From Dehalococcoidales bacterium (GTDB taxonomy: Bacteria; Chloroflexota; Dehalococcoidia; Dehalococcoidales; UBA5760): a stretch of DNA of 64,000 nucleotides. The position numbers and the translations under genes are program-made. A model generated the notes under the pieces. It did no database searches. It was not told the DNA's origin and was given only the letters and a program-made list of their open reading frames with translations. The DNA lies in assembly GCA_028716225.1 (NCBI GenBank), contig JAQUQE010000007.1, positions 1 to 64,000 of the forward strand. The letters run 5' to 3'. This document shows positions 36,634-43,526 of this stretch, piece after piece. How positions within the stretch are numbered: the first letter of the stretch is position 1; each line of letters starts with the position of its first letter.

Positions 36634-36647
36634 CCCCCTAGTAGGGG
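36634..36647. terminator. Small GC hairpin between convergent genes
   Basis: CCCC (36635-36638) pairs with GGGG (36644-36647) across TAGTA, in an otherwise A+T-rich 278-base gap between the membrane protein and the recombinase. It has no good T-run; it may be a weak bidirectional terminator. Confidence 0.3.
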
Positions 36648-36676
36648 ATTAGCTAACTTGACATAACTGCTAGCCG

Positions 36677-37561
36677 CTATGTTTTGGAATTAGCCGCCTT
36701 GTATAGACTCAAAGCATCATCAAAGGTCAGGCTTGCTGCATAGTGGCTAACCATAGCCGGAGTCTCCCAGCCACCTAGGGCCTGTATTACCCTATTGGAT
36801 AGGCCACTCTTAACATTGTGAACGCAGAAGCCTCTTCTGAAGCTATGTGCATTACAATGAATGCCTGTAGCTTGACCTAATCTTTGAAGCATTGTCGCTA
36901 TTCCTCTTGCTGTTATTTCTAAAGTATCATGTTTGGAGAACCATTCTTTTACAATGCTGTTACCAGCCAGAGCCTTGCGATAGCGATTACCTTTACCTAA
37001 GACAATTACAATTCCTTCATCCCAATAGAAGTCTTTGGCTTTTATATTAGCAATTTCTGATAGCCTCATTCCTGAATACCATAATAGATTAAGGATAATC
37101 CTGTCTTTTTCAGTTAGTGCGTGGCTTACAAGTATAGCTAATTGTTCCTTGCTTATAGCTGGTAATAGCTTCTTTTGTCTTCTTGGCGGTAGTACTTTCT
37201 CAATAGGATTAGAGGAAAGCTGATCAGTGTGGTATAGCCATCTACAAAGAGTTTTAATGACACGGTAATAGTTGTGTTTGCCATTCCTACAAGTAAGGCT
37301 ATCTAGATAAGATTGGATACCTTCAGGGGTTAAAGGATAGCCAATGAAATTATCTAAGGCGAATTGGTATAGCGTTATAGTTCTTGGATTTGTACCAGAC
37401 GCTCTAGATTTAATGAAGTTATCCAGTTGAGATTTTGCGAACTTTTTTGTGAACAGTTCACAACTGTTTTGTGTGTAAAACTTGGAGCGGGTGAAGGGAT
37501 TCGAACCCTCGACGTCTTGCTTGGGAAGCAAGCACTCTACCGCTGAGTTACACCCGCTCAC
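36677..37561 (-). CDS. Tyrosine recombinase (integrase) of the tRNA-Gly element
   Basis: The open frame covers 294 codons, but the first 26 lie inside tRNA-Gly. The true protein probably begins near the element edge, around KFYTQNSCELFTKK. A SAM-like core-binding domain (FAKSQLDNFIKS...TLCRWLYH) is followed by the catalytic domain: Arg in SGMRLSEIANI, Lys in VLGKGNRYRK, HSFRRGFCVH, Trp in GGWETPAM instead of the usual His, and the nucleophile in VSHYA. After the core repeat there is no ATG, GTG or TTG in frame. Initiation must therefore use a codon within the tRNA, an unusual codon, or, in the circle, sequence from the other end. Confidence 0.88.
   Translation of the reverse strand: MSGCNSAVECLLPKQDVEGSNPFTRSKFYTQNSCELFTKKFAKSQLDNFIKSRASGTNPRTITLYQFALDNFIGYPLTPEGIQSYLDSLTCRNGKHNYYRVIKTLCRWLYHTDQLSSNPIEKVLPPRRQKKLLPAISKEQLAILVSHALTEKDRIILNLLWYSGMRLSEIANIKAKDFYWDEGIVIVLGKGNRYRKALAGNSIVKEWFSKHDTLEITARGIATMLQRLGQATGIHCNAHSFRRGFCVHNVKSGLSNRVIQALGGWETPAMVSHYAASLTFDDALSLYKAANSKT
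37448..37462. promoter_or_regulatory. Palindrome near attR
   Basis: TGTGAACAGTTCACA, 7-bp arms around one base, 20 bases inside the right core. It matches the palindrome at 30869-30884 near the left core. It lies in the 5' part of the recombinase frame. Confidence 0.55.
37483..37506. repeat. attR: 3' end of the intact tRNA-Gly
   Basis: 24 bases identical to 30817-30840, from the encoded CCA to the T loop of tRNA-Gly. It marks the right boundary of the element. Confidence 0.85.
37483..37557 (-). tRNA. tRNA-Gly (anticodon CCC), CCA encoded
   Basis: Read on the minus strand: acceptor GCGGGTG pairs with CACCCGC; the D arm is ACTC-AGCGGTA-GAGT; the anticodon stem is CTTGC/GCAAG with loop TTCCCAA, anticodon CCC; the T arm is GAGGG-TTCGAAT-CCCTT. 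The discriminator is T and CCA is encoded. 75 bases. It is the integration target of the element; its 3' end is duplicated at 30817-30840. Confidence 0.96.
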
Positions 37562-37772
37562 AGGTACACAGCGTTCACAGTTCAGTTACGGAAAGAGTTT
37601 ATCATATCGAGGTTGGCAGGGACAAGCCCGGGACAATTACCGGCTGTCGATAGCGGGCAACCTTGACATAATTTTTACTACTGCCGGTGCGTGAGATAAA
37701 AAGATCCTGCACCTGTTACGGCACAGCGTGATAGGAGTCGGTTAAGGTAGCCTGAAGCTCTACAGGGCGTAA

Positions 37773-37982
37773 CTATTCCGAGTCGCTTGGATCTAAATCA
37801 ATAATAGGTGCGTTCTTATATATTATCTTCATGCAGTTCCAACACTGCCAGCCATCCTCATGGGTCACGATATATTTACTCTCATAACACTTGGGACATA
37901 CCGTGGGTGGCTTGGGTAGATTTGTTTTTTTCAGTAGCGTGTCAGTTGTCATTTTACAGTTGTGAAACCTCCCGTTAATCAC
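37773..37982 (-). CDS. Small zinc-ribbon protein
   Basis: 69 residues from GTG 37982, or 59 from ATG 37952. One zinc ribbon: CPKC, then CWNC 20 residues later (after THEDGWQ), followed by an acidic tail ending DLDPSDSE. GGGAGG stands before the internal ATG, though rather far away. It lies just outside the tRNA-Gly element but in equally A+T-rich DNA. Function unknown. Confidence 0.5.
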   Translation of the reverse strand: MINGRFHNCKMTTDTLLKKTNLPKPPTVCPKCYESKYIVTHEDGWQCWNCMKIIYKNAPIIDLDPSDSE

Positions 37983-37989
37983 ACAAAAA

Positions 37990-38035
37990 TAGAGCGTAAC
38001 GAGTTACCTCCCGATAACTAGTCCATTACGCTCTA
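37990..38035. other. Strong imperfect hairpin
   Basis: TAGAGCGTAA (37990-37999) pairs perfectly with TTACGCTCTA (38026-38035). Inside, AGTTA (38002-38006) pairs with TAACT (38015-38019) around an 8-base loop, CCTCCCGA. No T-run follows, so it is not a simple terminator. It lies upstream of the zinc-ribbon gene on one strand and of the nucleotidyltransferase on the other. Confidence 0.5.
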
Positions 38036-38230
38036 AGATATTATATGTCTATATAAGCTCGGTGCTAATTCTCGTGGAAACCAAATAGGGATTATAACCC
38101 TTTCCCAATTAATTGTCAATATCCAAAATGCGGGGGGTGACGGGAAAGACCTTTAGAGTGTATCATATTATAGAGCATTTGCTTGTACCTGTGGGCCTTG
38201 CGTTATTAAGAGATAGAGGAGGGCCGGGTA

Positions 38231-39316
38231 ATGTCGAAGACAGATATAGTGTCTAAGGCGGTGATTCTGGTCGGCGGTCAGGGGACAAGGCTCCAGCCCC
38301 TTACCTTCTATCTGCCCAAGCCGATGCTGCCGGTACTGAATCACCCCTTCCTGGAGCATACCATCAGCTATCTTAAGGGATACGGAGTTAGTGATATTAC
38401 CCTGGCGTTGAGCTACCTCCCTGAAGCCATTCGGGACTGTCTTGGTGACGGCAGCCGGCTGGGGATATCGCTGAACTATGCGGTGGAGGATAACCCGCTG
38501 GGTACTGCCGGGGCGGTAAAGAATGCCGAGCGGTATCTGGACAGTACCTTTGCCGTCTTAAATGGAGATATTTTCACCGATCTTGACATCACCGGTATGT
38601 TTGCTTTCCACCGCCGCAGGGGAGCGAAGGTGACTATCGCCCTGTCCTGGGTGGATGACCCCTCCGCCTTCGGGGTGGTTGAGACCGATAGTGACGGCAG
38701 GGTCAAGTGCTTCACTGAGAAACCGAGTCCGGAGCGTATCACCAGCCACTGGATAAATGCCGGCACCTATATTGTCGAACCGGAGGTCTTGGAGCATATT
38801 CCACCTAACCGCCGCTATATGTTTGAGAGGGGACTCTTTCCTCTTCTCCTTGAGCTCGGTGAGCCGGTATACGGCTACCCCGATAGCGGCTACTGGCTTG
38901 ATATGGGAACACCGGAGAAGTATTTACGCTTGAACTTTGACCTTTTGTTGAATAAGGTAAGCAGTTATCTTATCCCTGGTCTTGGTGGAGAGGGCATTTC
39001 CTGTGAGAAGAATGTGGTTATTTCCCCTTCGGCCGGTCTATCCGGGGCGGTGGTAATCGGCAGCGGGGTCCGGATAGACCGGAGGGCATCTGTTATCGGG
39101 CCTGTTGTCATCGGCGCTGGGTGCTGCCTCGGTGAGGGTGCCTTAGTCGAGCAGGCTGTCCTTTGGGATGGCGTCAACATCGGCGCTGGTGCCGGGCTGA
39201 GGCGGTGCATCATCGGTGCCGGATGCGCAATAGCGGATGGTGAGCAGGTCGCTGACTGTGTCGTAACCAAAGGCGAGAACGGGCTGCTCGGCAAAAGAGA
39301 TCTGACGGTTGATTGA
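38231..39316 (+). CDS. Sugar-phosphate nucleotidyltransferase with left-handed beta-helix tail
   Basis: 361 residues. The N-terminal nucleotidyltransferase domain has KAVILVGGQGTRLQPLT and KPMLPV (nucleotide and Mg site), VLNGDIFTDLD, and GYWLDMGTPEKYL. Residues 245-350 carry hexapeptide-like repeats (VVIGSGVRIDRRASVIGPVVIGAGCCLGEGALVEQ). The pattern is that of mannose-1-phosphate guanylyltransferase or glucose-1-phosphate nucleotidyltransferase-like enzymes; the sugar and nucleotide cannot be fixed from sequence. It makes an activated sugar, probably for a surface glycan or a compatible solute. The next gene follows in the same direction. Confidence 0.9.
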   Translation: MSKTDIVSKAVILVGGQGTRLQPLTFYLPKPMLPVLNHPFLEHTISYLKGYGVSDITLALSYLPEAIRDCLGDGSRLGISLNYAVEDNPLGTAGAVKNAERYLDSTFAVLNGDIFTDLDITGMFAFHRRRGAKVTIALSWVDDPSAFGVVETDSDGRVKCFTEKPSPERITSHWINAGTYIVEPEVLEHIPPNRRYMFERGLFPLLLELGEPVYGYPDSGYWLDMGTPEKYLRLNFDLLLNKVSSYLIPGLGGEGISCEKNVVISPSAGLSGAVVIGSGVRIDRRASVIGPVVIGAGCCLGEGALVEQAVLWDGVNIGAGAGLRRCIIGAGCAIADGEQVADCVVTKGENGLLGKRDLTVD

Positions 39317-39364
39317 GCAGTCCGGAGGCCCGGTTGATTTCATATCTGTTTTGAGGAGGTTCAG

Positions 39365-40063
39365 ATGTCTCAAGAGCTTGGGCAGGTTGAGAAGCCATTA
39401 GTCGAGGAGTTCAAAGAGGGGAGAAAGCTGTACTTTGTTCCCCTCATTTACTGCGTCAAGGATTCCCCCGATGACTATCTCGATAAATTTAACCGATACT
39501 GGAACCAGGTCGAGGACCAGTTGGGCACCCTCGAGTTAAAGCTGGGTAAAATAAACAGAATATATCATGAGTTGGTCCCGGCGGGTGGTGACGATGGAGT
39601 CAAGATGGTAAAGGACTTCAGCGATAAGAGCTATCAGGTGGTGAAGAATAGACTGGACAAAGGGGCGCAGATGGAAGCCGCTGAAGAGGACGGGCTTTTA
39701 ACGGAGATGATGGACTGGAGCCGGTGTCTGGCCATCGGGCTGCAGAACCAGGGGGTATTCAACCGGGTTTACCAGTCTTACACCGAGGTGAGCAAGAAGA
39801 GGAATGAATATATCGCCGGTCATATTGACGAGACGCTTAAGGCGGATGAAATCGGAATGTTGTTTATGAGGGAGGGACACCAGATTCAATTTCCTAGGGA
39901 TATCCAGGTGTTCTATGTATCTCCCCCGGCGCTTGATGAGATTGGGCGCTGGCTTAGAGACCGCGAAATCCGCCTGGAGCGGAAAGCTGAGCCGGATCAG
40001 GATAAAGAGAAAGAGCAAACGCAAGAGCAGGGTAAGGAGCAAATGCGGGATAAAGACGCTTAG
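39365..40063 (+). CDS. Conserved-looking cytoplasmic protein, function unknown
   Basis: 232 residues, no signal or membrane segment. The body (about 1-200) is mostly helical with segments such as LYFVPLIYCVKDSPDDYLDKF and FNRYWNQVEDQLGTLELKLG. The last 30 residues are a Lys/Glu/Gln-rich tail (KEKEQTQEQGKEQ). GAGGAGG precedes the ATG. It lies 48 bases after the nucleotidyltransferase, so the two are probably co-transcribed. I do not recognise the family. Confidence 0.7.
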   Translation: MSQELGQVEKPLVEEFKEGRKLYFVPLIYCVKDSPDDYLDKFNRYWNQVEDQLGTLELKLGKINRIYHELVPAGGDDGVKMVKDFSDKSYQVVKNRLDKGAQMEAAEEDGLLTEMMDWSRCLAIGLQNQGVFNRVYQSYTEVSKKRNEYIAGHIDETLKADEIGMLFMREGHQIQFPRDIQVFYVSPPALDEIGRWLRDREIRLERKAEPDQDKEKEQTQEQGKEQMRDKDA

Positions 40064-40102
40064 CCGGGGTTGTTTTATATTCAGGACTTTGCCGTATTCC
40101 AC

Positions 40103-40142
40103 AAAAAAAGTGGAGGGCACCTTTTCCAGCACCCTCCACTTT
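40103..40142 (-). terminator. Rho-independent terminator of the candidate RNA
   Basis: Minus strand: AAAGTGGAGGG (40142-40132) pairs with CCCTCCACTTT (40117-40107), 11 bp, and runs into a stretch of T (40109-40103). It can also serve the plus-strand gene ending at 40063, with a poorer T-run. Confidence 0.8.
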
Positions 40143-40298
40143 GTAGTTTCCGTATCTCCTAACTTTCACCACCAGGTCAATCCTCAAACCCAACTCACTT
40201 GCGGTTACCTTCGCCGCAGCGGGGCCTCTCTTTGAGGCTAACCCATTTCACTAGCTCAAGTCGAGTCTGAGTTCCGCCCGCCCCGCCTTTGCGGGGCA

Positions 40299-40343
40299 CT
40301 ATTTGTCAACCTGCCAAACTCCGTATATCCCATGAAGCCTCAT
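40299..40343 (-). CDS. 14-codon leader-type open frame within the candidate RNA
   Basis: ATG 40343-40341 to TAG 40301-40299, peptide MRLHGIYGVWQVDK. TAAGGAGGT stands 5 bases before the ATG, one of the best ribosome sites in the window. The same bases can fold as ACCT-AAGG-AGGT, which would hide the site. Two bases after the stop comes the GCCCCGC hairpin. It could be a real leader peptide or a coincidence of a G-rich RNA. Confidence 0.35.
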   Translation of the reverse strand: MRLHGIYGVWQVDK

Positions 40344-40394
40344 AGCACACCTCCTTAGGTAAAATCCGTCAGGCTCTGCTTGGCCTCTACTTTC

Positions 40395-40423
40395 ATATAA
40401 TCAAATTATCCGTTGATTGTCAA
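40395..40423 (-). promoter_or_regulatory. Promoter of the candidate RNA
   Basis: On the minus strand TTGACA (40423-40418), a 17-base spacer and TTATAT (40400-40395). It points away from the LysE-type gene and towards the terminator at 40142-40103, with no long gene between. Confidence 0.65.
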
Positions 40424-40542
40424 GGGGGTGCTGCCGGCCGGTCTGGAGGTGAGTTTAAGATTAATCGGTGTTATAATAGGAGACGAAAATCTGTTATTCT
40501 TGATGCTATAAAATTATCCCCTTTCTTAAATAAGGTATTTTT

Positions 40543-41154
40543 GTGTTTCCGTTTCTGTCCAGTGTCGCTCTGGTCTCAATATCCGGGGTTATGATGCCCG
40601 GCCCTGCGTTTGCCGTCACTGTGGCCAGGAGTTATCGGTCCCAGTTTGTCGGCTTGAAGATAGCACTGGGTCATGCCATTGTCGAAGTCCCACTGATGCT
40701 GCTGATATACTTCGGTTTCGGGCGTTTCTTCGAAAGAGAGCCGGTCCAGATTACCCTGTACCTGGTGGGTGGAGCCATTCTGGTCTGGATGGGTATCAAT
40801 ATGTTCCGTAAGAGGGGCAGTGTGGTAGAAAGAGACAGAGAGGTTCATCACCGTTCGGTGATAGCCGGAGTGGCTACCAGCCTGCTAAATCCCCTTTTTT
40901 TCCTGTGGTGGGCAGCCGTGGGCAGTATGCTCATCATGAAGTCCCTGACTTTTGGGTTTATCGGGTTTGCCCTGCTGATTATCGTGCATCTGCTGTGTGA
41001 TTTCGGTTGGCTCGCTTTTGTTTCCGTTCTTGTCTACCGGACCAAATCGCTCTGGGGGGGTAAGGTGCAGGCGGGCCTGCTTACTGCCTGCAGCCTGTTG
41101 CTTATCGGCTTCGGCGGCTGGTTTCTCTCATCGGGTTTGAGGTTGGTGGCTTAG
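40543..41154 (+). CDS. LysE/RhtB-family exporter
   Basis: 203 residues, about six membrane segments. The family signature region near the N-terminus is MMPGPAFAVTVARSYRSQFVGLKIALGHAIVE, followed by the NPLFFLWWAAVGS segment in the fourth helix region. Members export amino acids or related small molecules; the substrate here is not known. It starts at GTG 40543 without an obvious Shine-Dalgarno sequence. It stands alone between the candidate RNA and the deacetylase gene. Confidence 0.85.
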   Translation: MFPFLSSVALVSISGVMMPGPAFAVTVARSYRSQFVGLKIALGHAIVEVPLMLLIYFGFGRFFEREPVQITLYLVGGAILVWMGINMFRKRGSVVERDREVHHRSVIAGVATSLLNPLFFLWWAAVGSMLIMKSLTFGFIGFALLIIVHLLCDFGWLAFVSVLVYRTKSLWGGKVQAGLLTACSLLLIGFGGWFLSSGLRLVA

Positions 41155-41226
41155 ACGTTGCATTATTATATATAGGATGCCGTGTCAGATATCCGGAAAT
41201 GGATTATTCGATGAAAGGTGGTAGCC

Positions 41227-42273
41227 ATGAGTGTCGGTTATGTTTATGATCCTGTCTATCTGGAGCATGATACCGGCCAGCATGTTGAAAATGCCCAGCG
41301 GCTGGTAGCAATTATGACCTGCCTGGAAGAAAGCGGACTTAAGGAACAGCTTGACTATATCAGACCGCGGGCGGCTACTGCCGACGAGGTGGCCCTGGTA
41401 CATTCACCTGAGCTTATTGCCCGCATTCAGATTATGGCAAAGCAGGGTGGGGGTTGGCTGGACCCCGATACTGTGATGTCGGCGGAATCCCACCGGGCGG
41501 CTCTCTATGCCGCCGGAGGTCTGATCAGGGCTACCGAGGTGGTCCTGGATAAGGGAGGCAGCGTATTTGCTCTGGTTAGGCCTCCGGGACACCATGCCAC
41601 ATCCAATCAGGCGATGGGCTTCTGTCTCTTTAACAATGTGGCTATTGCGACCCGGTATGCTCAGAGCAGATATAGCTTAGAACGTATCGCCATTATCGAT
41701 TTCGATGTACACCACGGTAACGGTACCCAGGACATCTTCTATGAAGAACCGCGGGTGCTCTATATCTCGGCTCACGAGTCTCCTCTCTATCCGGGAACAG
41801 GTACTATGGAAGAGACCGGCAGTGGGGATGGCAAGGGGACCACAATCAATATACCCCTGCCGGCCGGCAGCGGTGACCACGAGTACCTGCATGCTTTTGA
41901 GCAGGTAGTCGTTCCGGCGGTCAGGCGTTTTGGCCCCCAGCTTGTTCTGGTCTCGGCGGGCTATGACCCGCACTGGTCGGAGAGACTGGCTATGATGGGG
42001 GTGAGTGTCACCGGCTTTGCCCGTATGACAGGTGTCATCAAAGGGCTGGCTGATGAGTTGTGTGACGGCCGGATCGTCTTTGCCCTGGAAGGGGGCTATC
42101 CTCTTGATTCTCTGGCGGCTTCGGTCAGGGCTACCTTTGATGTGCTCCTGGGTAACCCCGATGTTAAAGACCCGCTGGGGCAGCCGCCACCCGGCTTTAA
42201 GATGCGCGGATTCAAGCCGCCGGATATTACCTCTCTCATTGCACAGATAAAACAGCTACATAACCTGCCGTAA
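41227..42273 (+). CDS. Histone-deacetylase-superfamily amidohydrolase (AcuC-like)
   Basis: 348 residues from ATG 41227, with AAAGGTGG before it; the GTG 9 bases upstream is less likely. The zinc-dependent arginase/deacetylase fold shows VRPPGHHATSNQAMGFCLFNN, the metal ligands in DFDVHHGNGTQD and in VSAGYD, and the LEGGYPLDSLAASV segment. Family members remove acyl groups from lysines (as AcuC does on acetyl-CoA synthetase) or from polyamines. The true substrate is unknown. Confidence 0.9.
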   Translation: MSVGYVYDPVYLEHDTGQHVENAQRLVAIMTCLEESGLKEQLDYIRPRAATADEVALVHSPELIARIQIMAKQGGGWLDPDTVMSAESHRAALYAAGGLIRATEVVLDKGGSVFALVRPPGHHATSNQAMGFCLFNNVAIATRYAQSRYSLERIAIIDFDVHHGNGTQDIFYEEPRVLYISAHESPLYPGTGTMEETGSGDGKGTTINIPLPAGSGDHEYLHAFEQVVVPAVRRFGPQLVLVSAGYDPHWSERLAMMGVSVTGFARMTGVIKGLADELCDGRIVFALEGGYPLDSLAASVRATFDVLLGNPDVKDPLGQPPPGFKMRGFKPPDITSLIAQIKQLHNLP

Positions 42274-42353
42274 AAGTCTGTGAGAGGATAGCCTGGGGTT
42301 TTTAAGGCTGGATTGAAGGGGTTCTTTGAAAGTTTTCCTACTTCTCTTTGGCC

Positions 42354-42494
42354 TTAGCGTTTTCCTATTCGGAACATCTTGGTACCGCAGTTGGGGCATA
42401 TTCCCTGCGTCGCCGGTCTTCCATTCTTCATGGTTATCGCCCTGGCGTCCTTCATCTCACGCTTGGTTCGGCACTTTACACAGTAAGCCTGCAT
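42354..42494 (-). CDS. 46-residue zinc-ribbon protein (DUF5679-like)
   Basis: ATG 42494-42492 to TAA 42356-42354. The peptide begins MQAYCVKCRTKREMKDARA, has MKNGRPATQGICPNCGTKM, and ends FRIGKR. The two CxxC pairs and the NGRPA line fit the DUF5679 family of very small zinc ribbons. AGGGGGTG lies 6 bases before the ATG. It is downstream of secF on the same strand, 105 bases away. Function unknown. Confidence 0.8.
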   Translation of the reverse strand: MQAYCVKCRTKREMKDARAITMKNGRPATQGICPNCGTKMFRIGKR

Positions 42495-42599
42495 CTGGTC
42501 ACCCCCTTTTTACTAAACAGGTTAATCCACACGGTTGTAGAAGTCAATCACCTGATAGTTGGATTTGCTGCTGCTACGAGAGGGGAAATCTGTGCTGCG

Positions 42600-43526
42600 T
42601 CAGCTCTTCCTGGCTTCAGCAGCCGGTTGCGGGTTCCGTTTGAAAAGGCTGCTCCACTTTCCTTCTTCCCAGACTACCAGCAGGTTGGGGGCAATGCAGA
42701 CCGAGCTGAAGGTTCCTGCGATGACACCGATTAGCATTACCACGGCAAAGTTTTGGATTGATGCCCCGACAAAAAGAAGCATGGCCAGGATGACAAACAG
42801 CGTGGTCAGGCTGGTGTTCAGGGAGCGGCTTATGGTTTCAGCAATGCTGTTGTTCACTACCGTCTTGAAGTCCGTGCTGACTCTCCGGCTTAAATTCTCC
42901 CGTATTCTATCGAAGACGACCACGGTATTGTTGACACTGTAGCCGACGACGGCCAGAATACCGGTAATGAACATCAGGTTAATCTCCCAGCCGAACATGC
43001 CGCCGAGGACGGCAAAGACCCCCAGCGCTACCAGAATATCGTGTCCCAGACCTATTAGGGCGCAGGCACCATAGCGGAAGGGTTTGGGCATTCTACGGAA
43101 TGCCCAGGTGATGTAGAGCAGGATCCCGACTGCGGCTACCGCGATGGCAATGCCGGCATTGCGGGCCGTTTCAGAGGCTACCATCGGTGATACCGAGTAG
43201 AACTCCGATTCGGTGGTTGCTCCGAATCTATTCTGCAGGGCATCCTCCAGATCTGTTTTTTCTTCGCCGGAGAGTTCTTCGGTACGGATAAGGAAACCGC
43301 CCTCCCCGGTCTGTTGAATCAGAGCGCCGGGATAGCCGGCGCTGGCCATCTCTTCCTGCAATTCGCTCTTGACTACTGTCTGTTCGAAGCTGACTGTCAG
43401 CATAGAGCCGCTGCTGAGCTCGATACCGGGTTTGAGCCCGAAATTGGCCAGAGAGATGATGCTGAAGAGAATGATTATCCCTGCGGCGACGAAGAACCAG
43501 AACCTTTTTCCTACAATATCAGTCAT
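42600..43526 (-). CDS. secF: Protein translocase subunit SecF
   Basis: 308 residues from ATG 43526, with AGGGAAAG just ahead; the longer open frame to 43622 lies inside secD. Six membrane segments and one large external loop (about 35-130). Family segments are GLGHDILVALGVFA, VGYSVNNTVVVFDRIREN and SRSLNTSLTTLFVILAM. With SecD it uses the proton gradient to help protein export through SecYEG. The start overlaps the secD stop by 8 bases. Confidence 0.95.
   Translation of the reverse strand: MTDIVGKRFWFFVAAGIIILFSIISLANFGLKPGIELSSGSMLTVSFEQTVVKSELQEEMASAGYPGALIQQTGEGGFLIRTEELSGEEKTDLEDALQNRFGATTESEFYSVSPMVASETARNAGIAIAVAAVGILLYITWAFRRMPKPFRYGACALIGLGHDILVALGVFAVLGGMFGWEINLMFITGILAVVGYSVNNTVVVFDRIRENLSRRVSTDFKTVVNNSIAETISRSLNTSLTTLFVILAMLLFVGASIQNFAVVMLIGVIAGTFSSVCIAPNLLVVWEEGKWSSLFKRNPQPAAEARKS

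Larger units (their letters stand above)
30817..37506. mobile_element. Integrative element in tRNA-Gly(CCC), about 6.7 kb
   Basis: Bounded by a perfect 24-bp direct repeat (30817-30840 and 37483-37506), which equals the 3' end of tRNA-Gly, from the encoded CCA to the T loop. Inside are an XRE regulator, a 25-residue membrane peptide, two zinc-ribbon proteins, an HTH protein, a RepA-like ATPase, a lipoprotein, two membrane proteins and a tyrosine recombinase beside the tRNA. The DNA is clearly richer in A+T than the flanks. No conjugation, capsid or resistance gene is recognised. The ATPase suggests a replication function for the circular form. Confidence 0.88.
40102..40388 (-). ncRNA. Candidate structured RNA, about 287 nt, own promoter and terminator
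   Basis: On the minus strand a TTGACA-N17-TTATAT promoter precedes it and a strong U-tailed terminator ends it. In between, several nested helices can be drawn: CAGGT 40313-40309 with ACCTG 40177-40173; GCCCCGC-AAAG-GCGGGGC 40297-40280; AACTC 40273-40269 with GAGTT 40196-40192; ACTTG 40261-40257 with CAAGT 40201-40197; GGTTA 40243-40239 with TAACC 40207-40203; GCCTC 40238-40234 with GAGGC 40228-40224. Near the 5' end a 14-codon frame has a strong ribosome site. I could not match it to RNase P, tmRNA, SRP or 6S RNA by their conserved cores. Confidence 0.6.

Noticed and set aside
37483-37561. First 26 codons of the recombinase frame taken as protein sequence
   Set aside because: They are a translation of the tRNA-Gly gene, a common artefact; if used at all they are a by-product of integration.
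40102-40388. Candidate RNA as RNase P RNA, tmRNA, SRP RNA or 6S RNA
   Set aside because: The conserved RNase P stretches, the tmRNA acceptor ends and tag frame, the SRP tetraloop region and the long 6S hairpin with its central bubble were looked for and not found.
42326-42942. Several plus-strand frames opposite the DUF5679-like gene and the secF 3' end
   Set aside because: They overlap one another in different frames and are antisense to clear genes; no domain or start signal.
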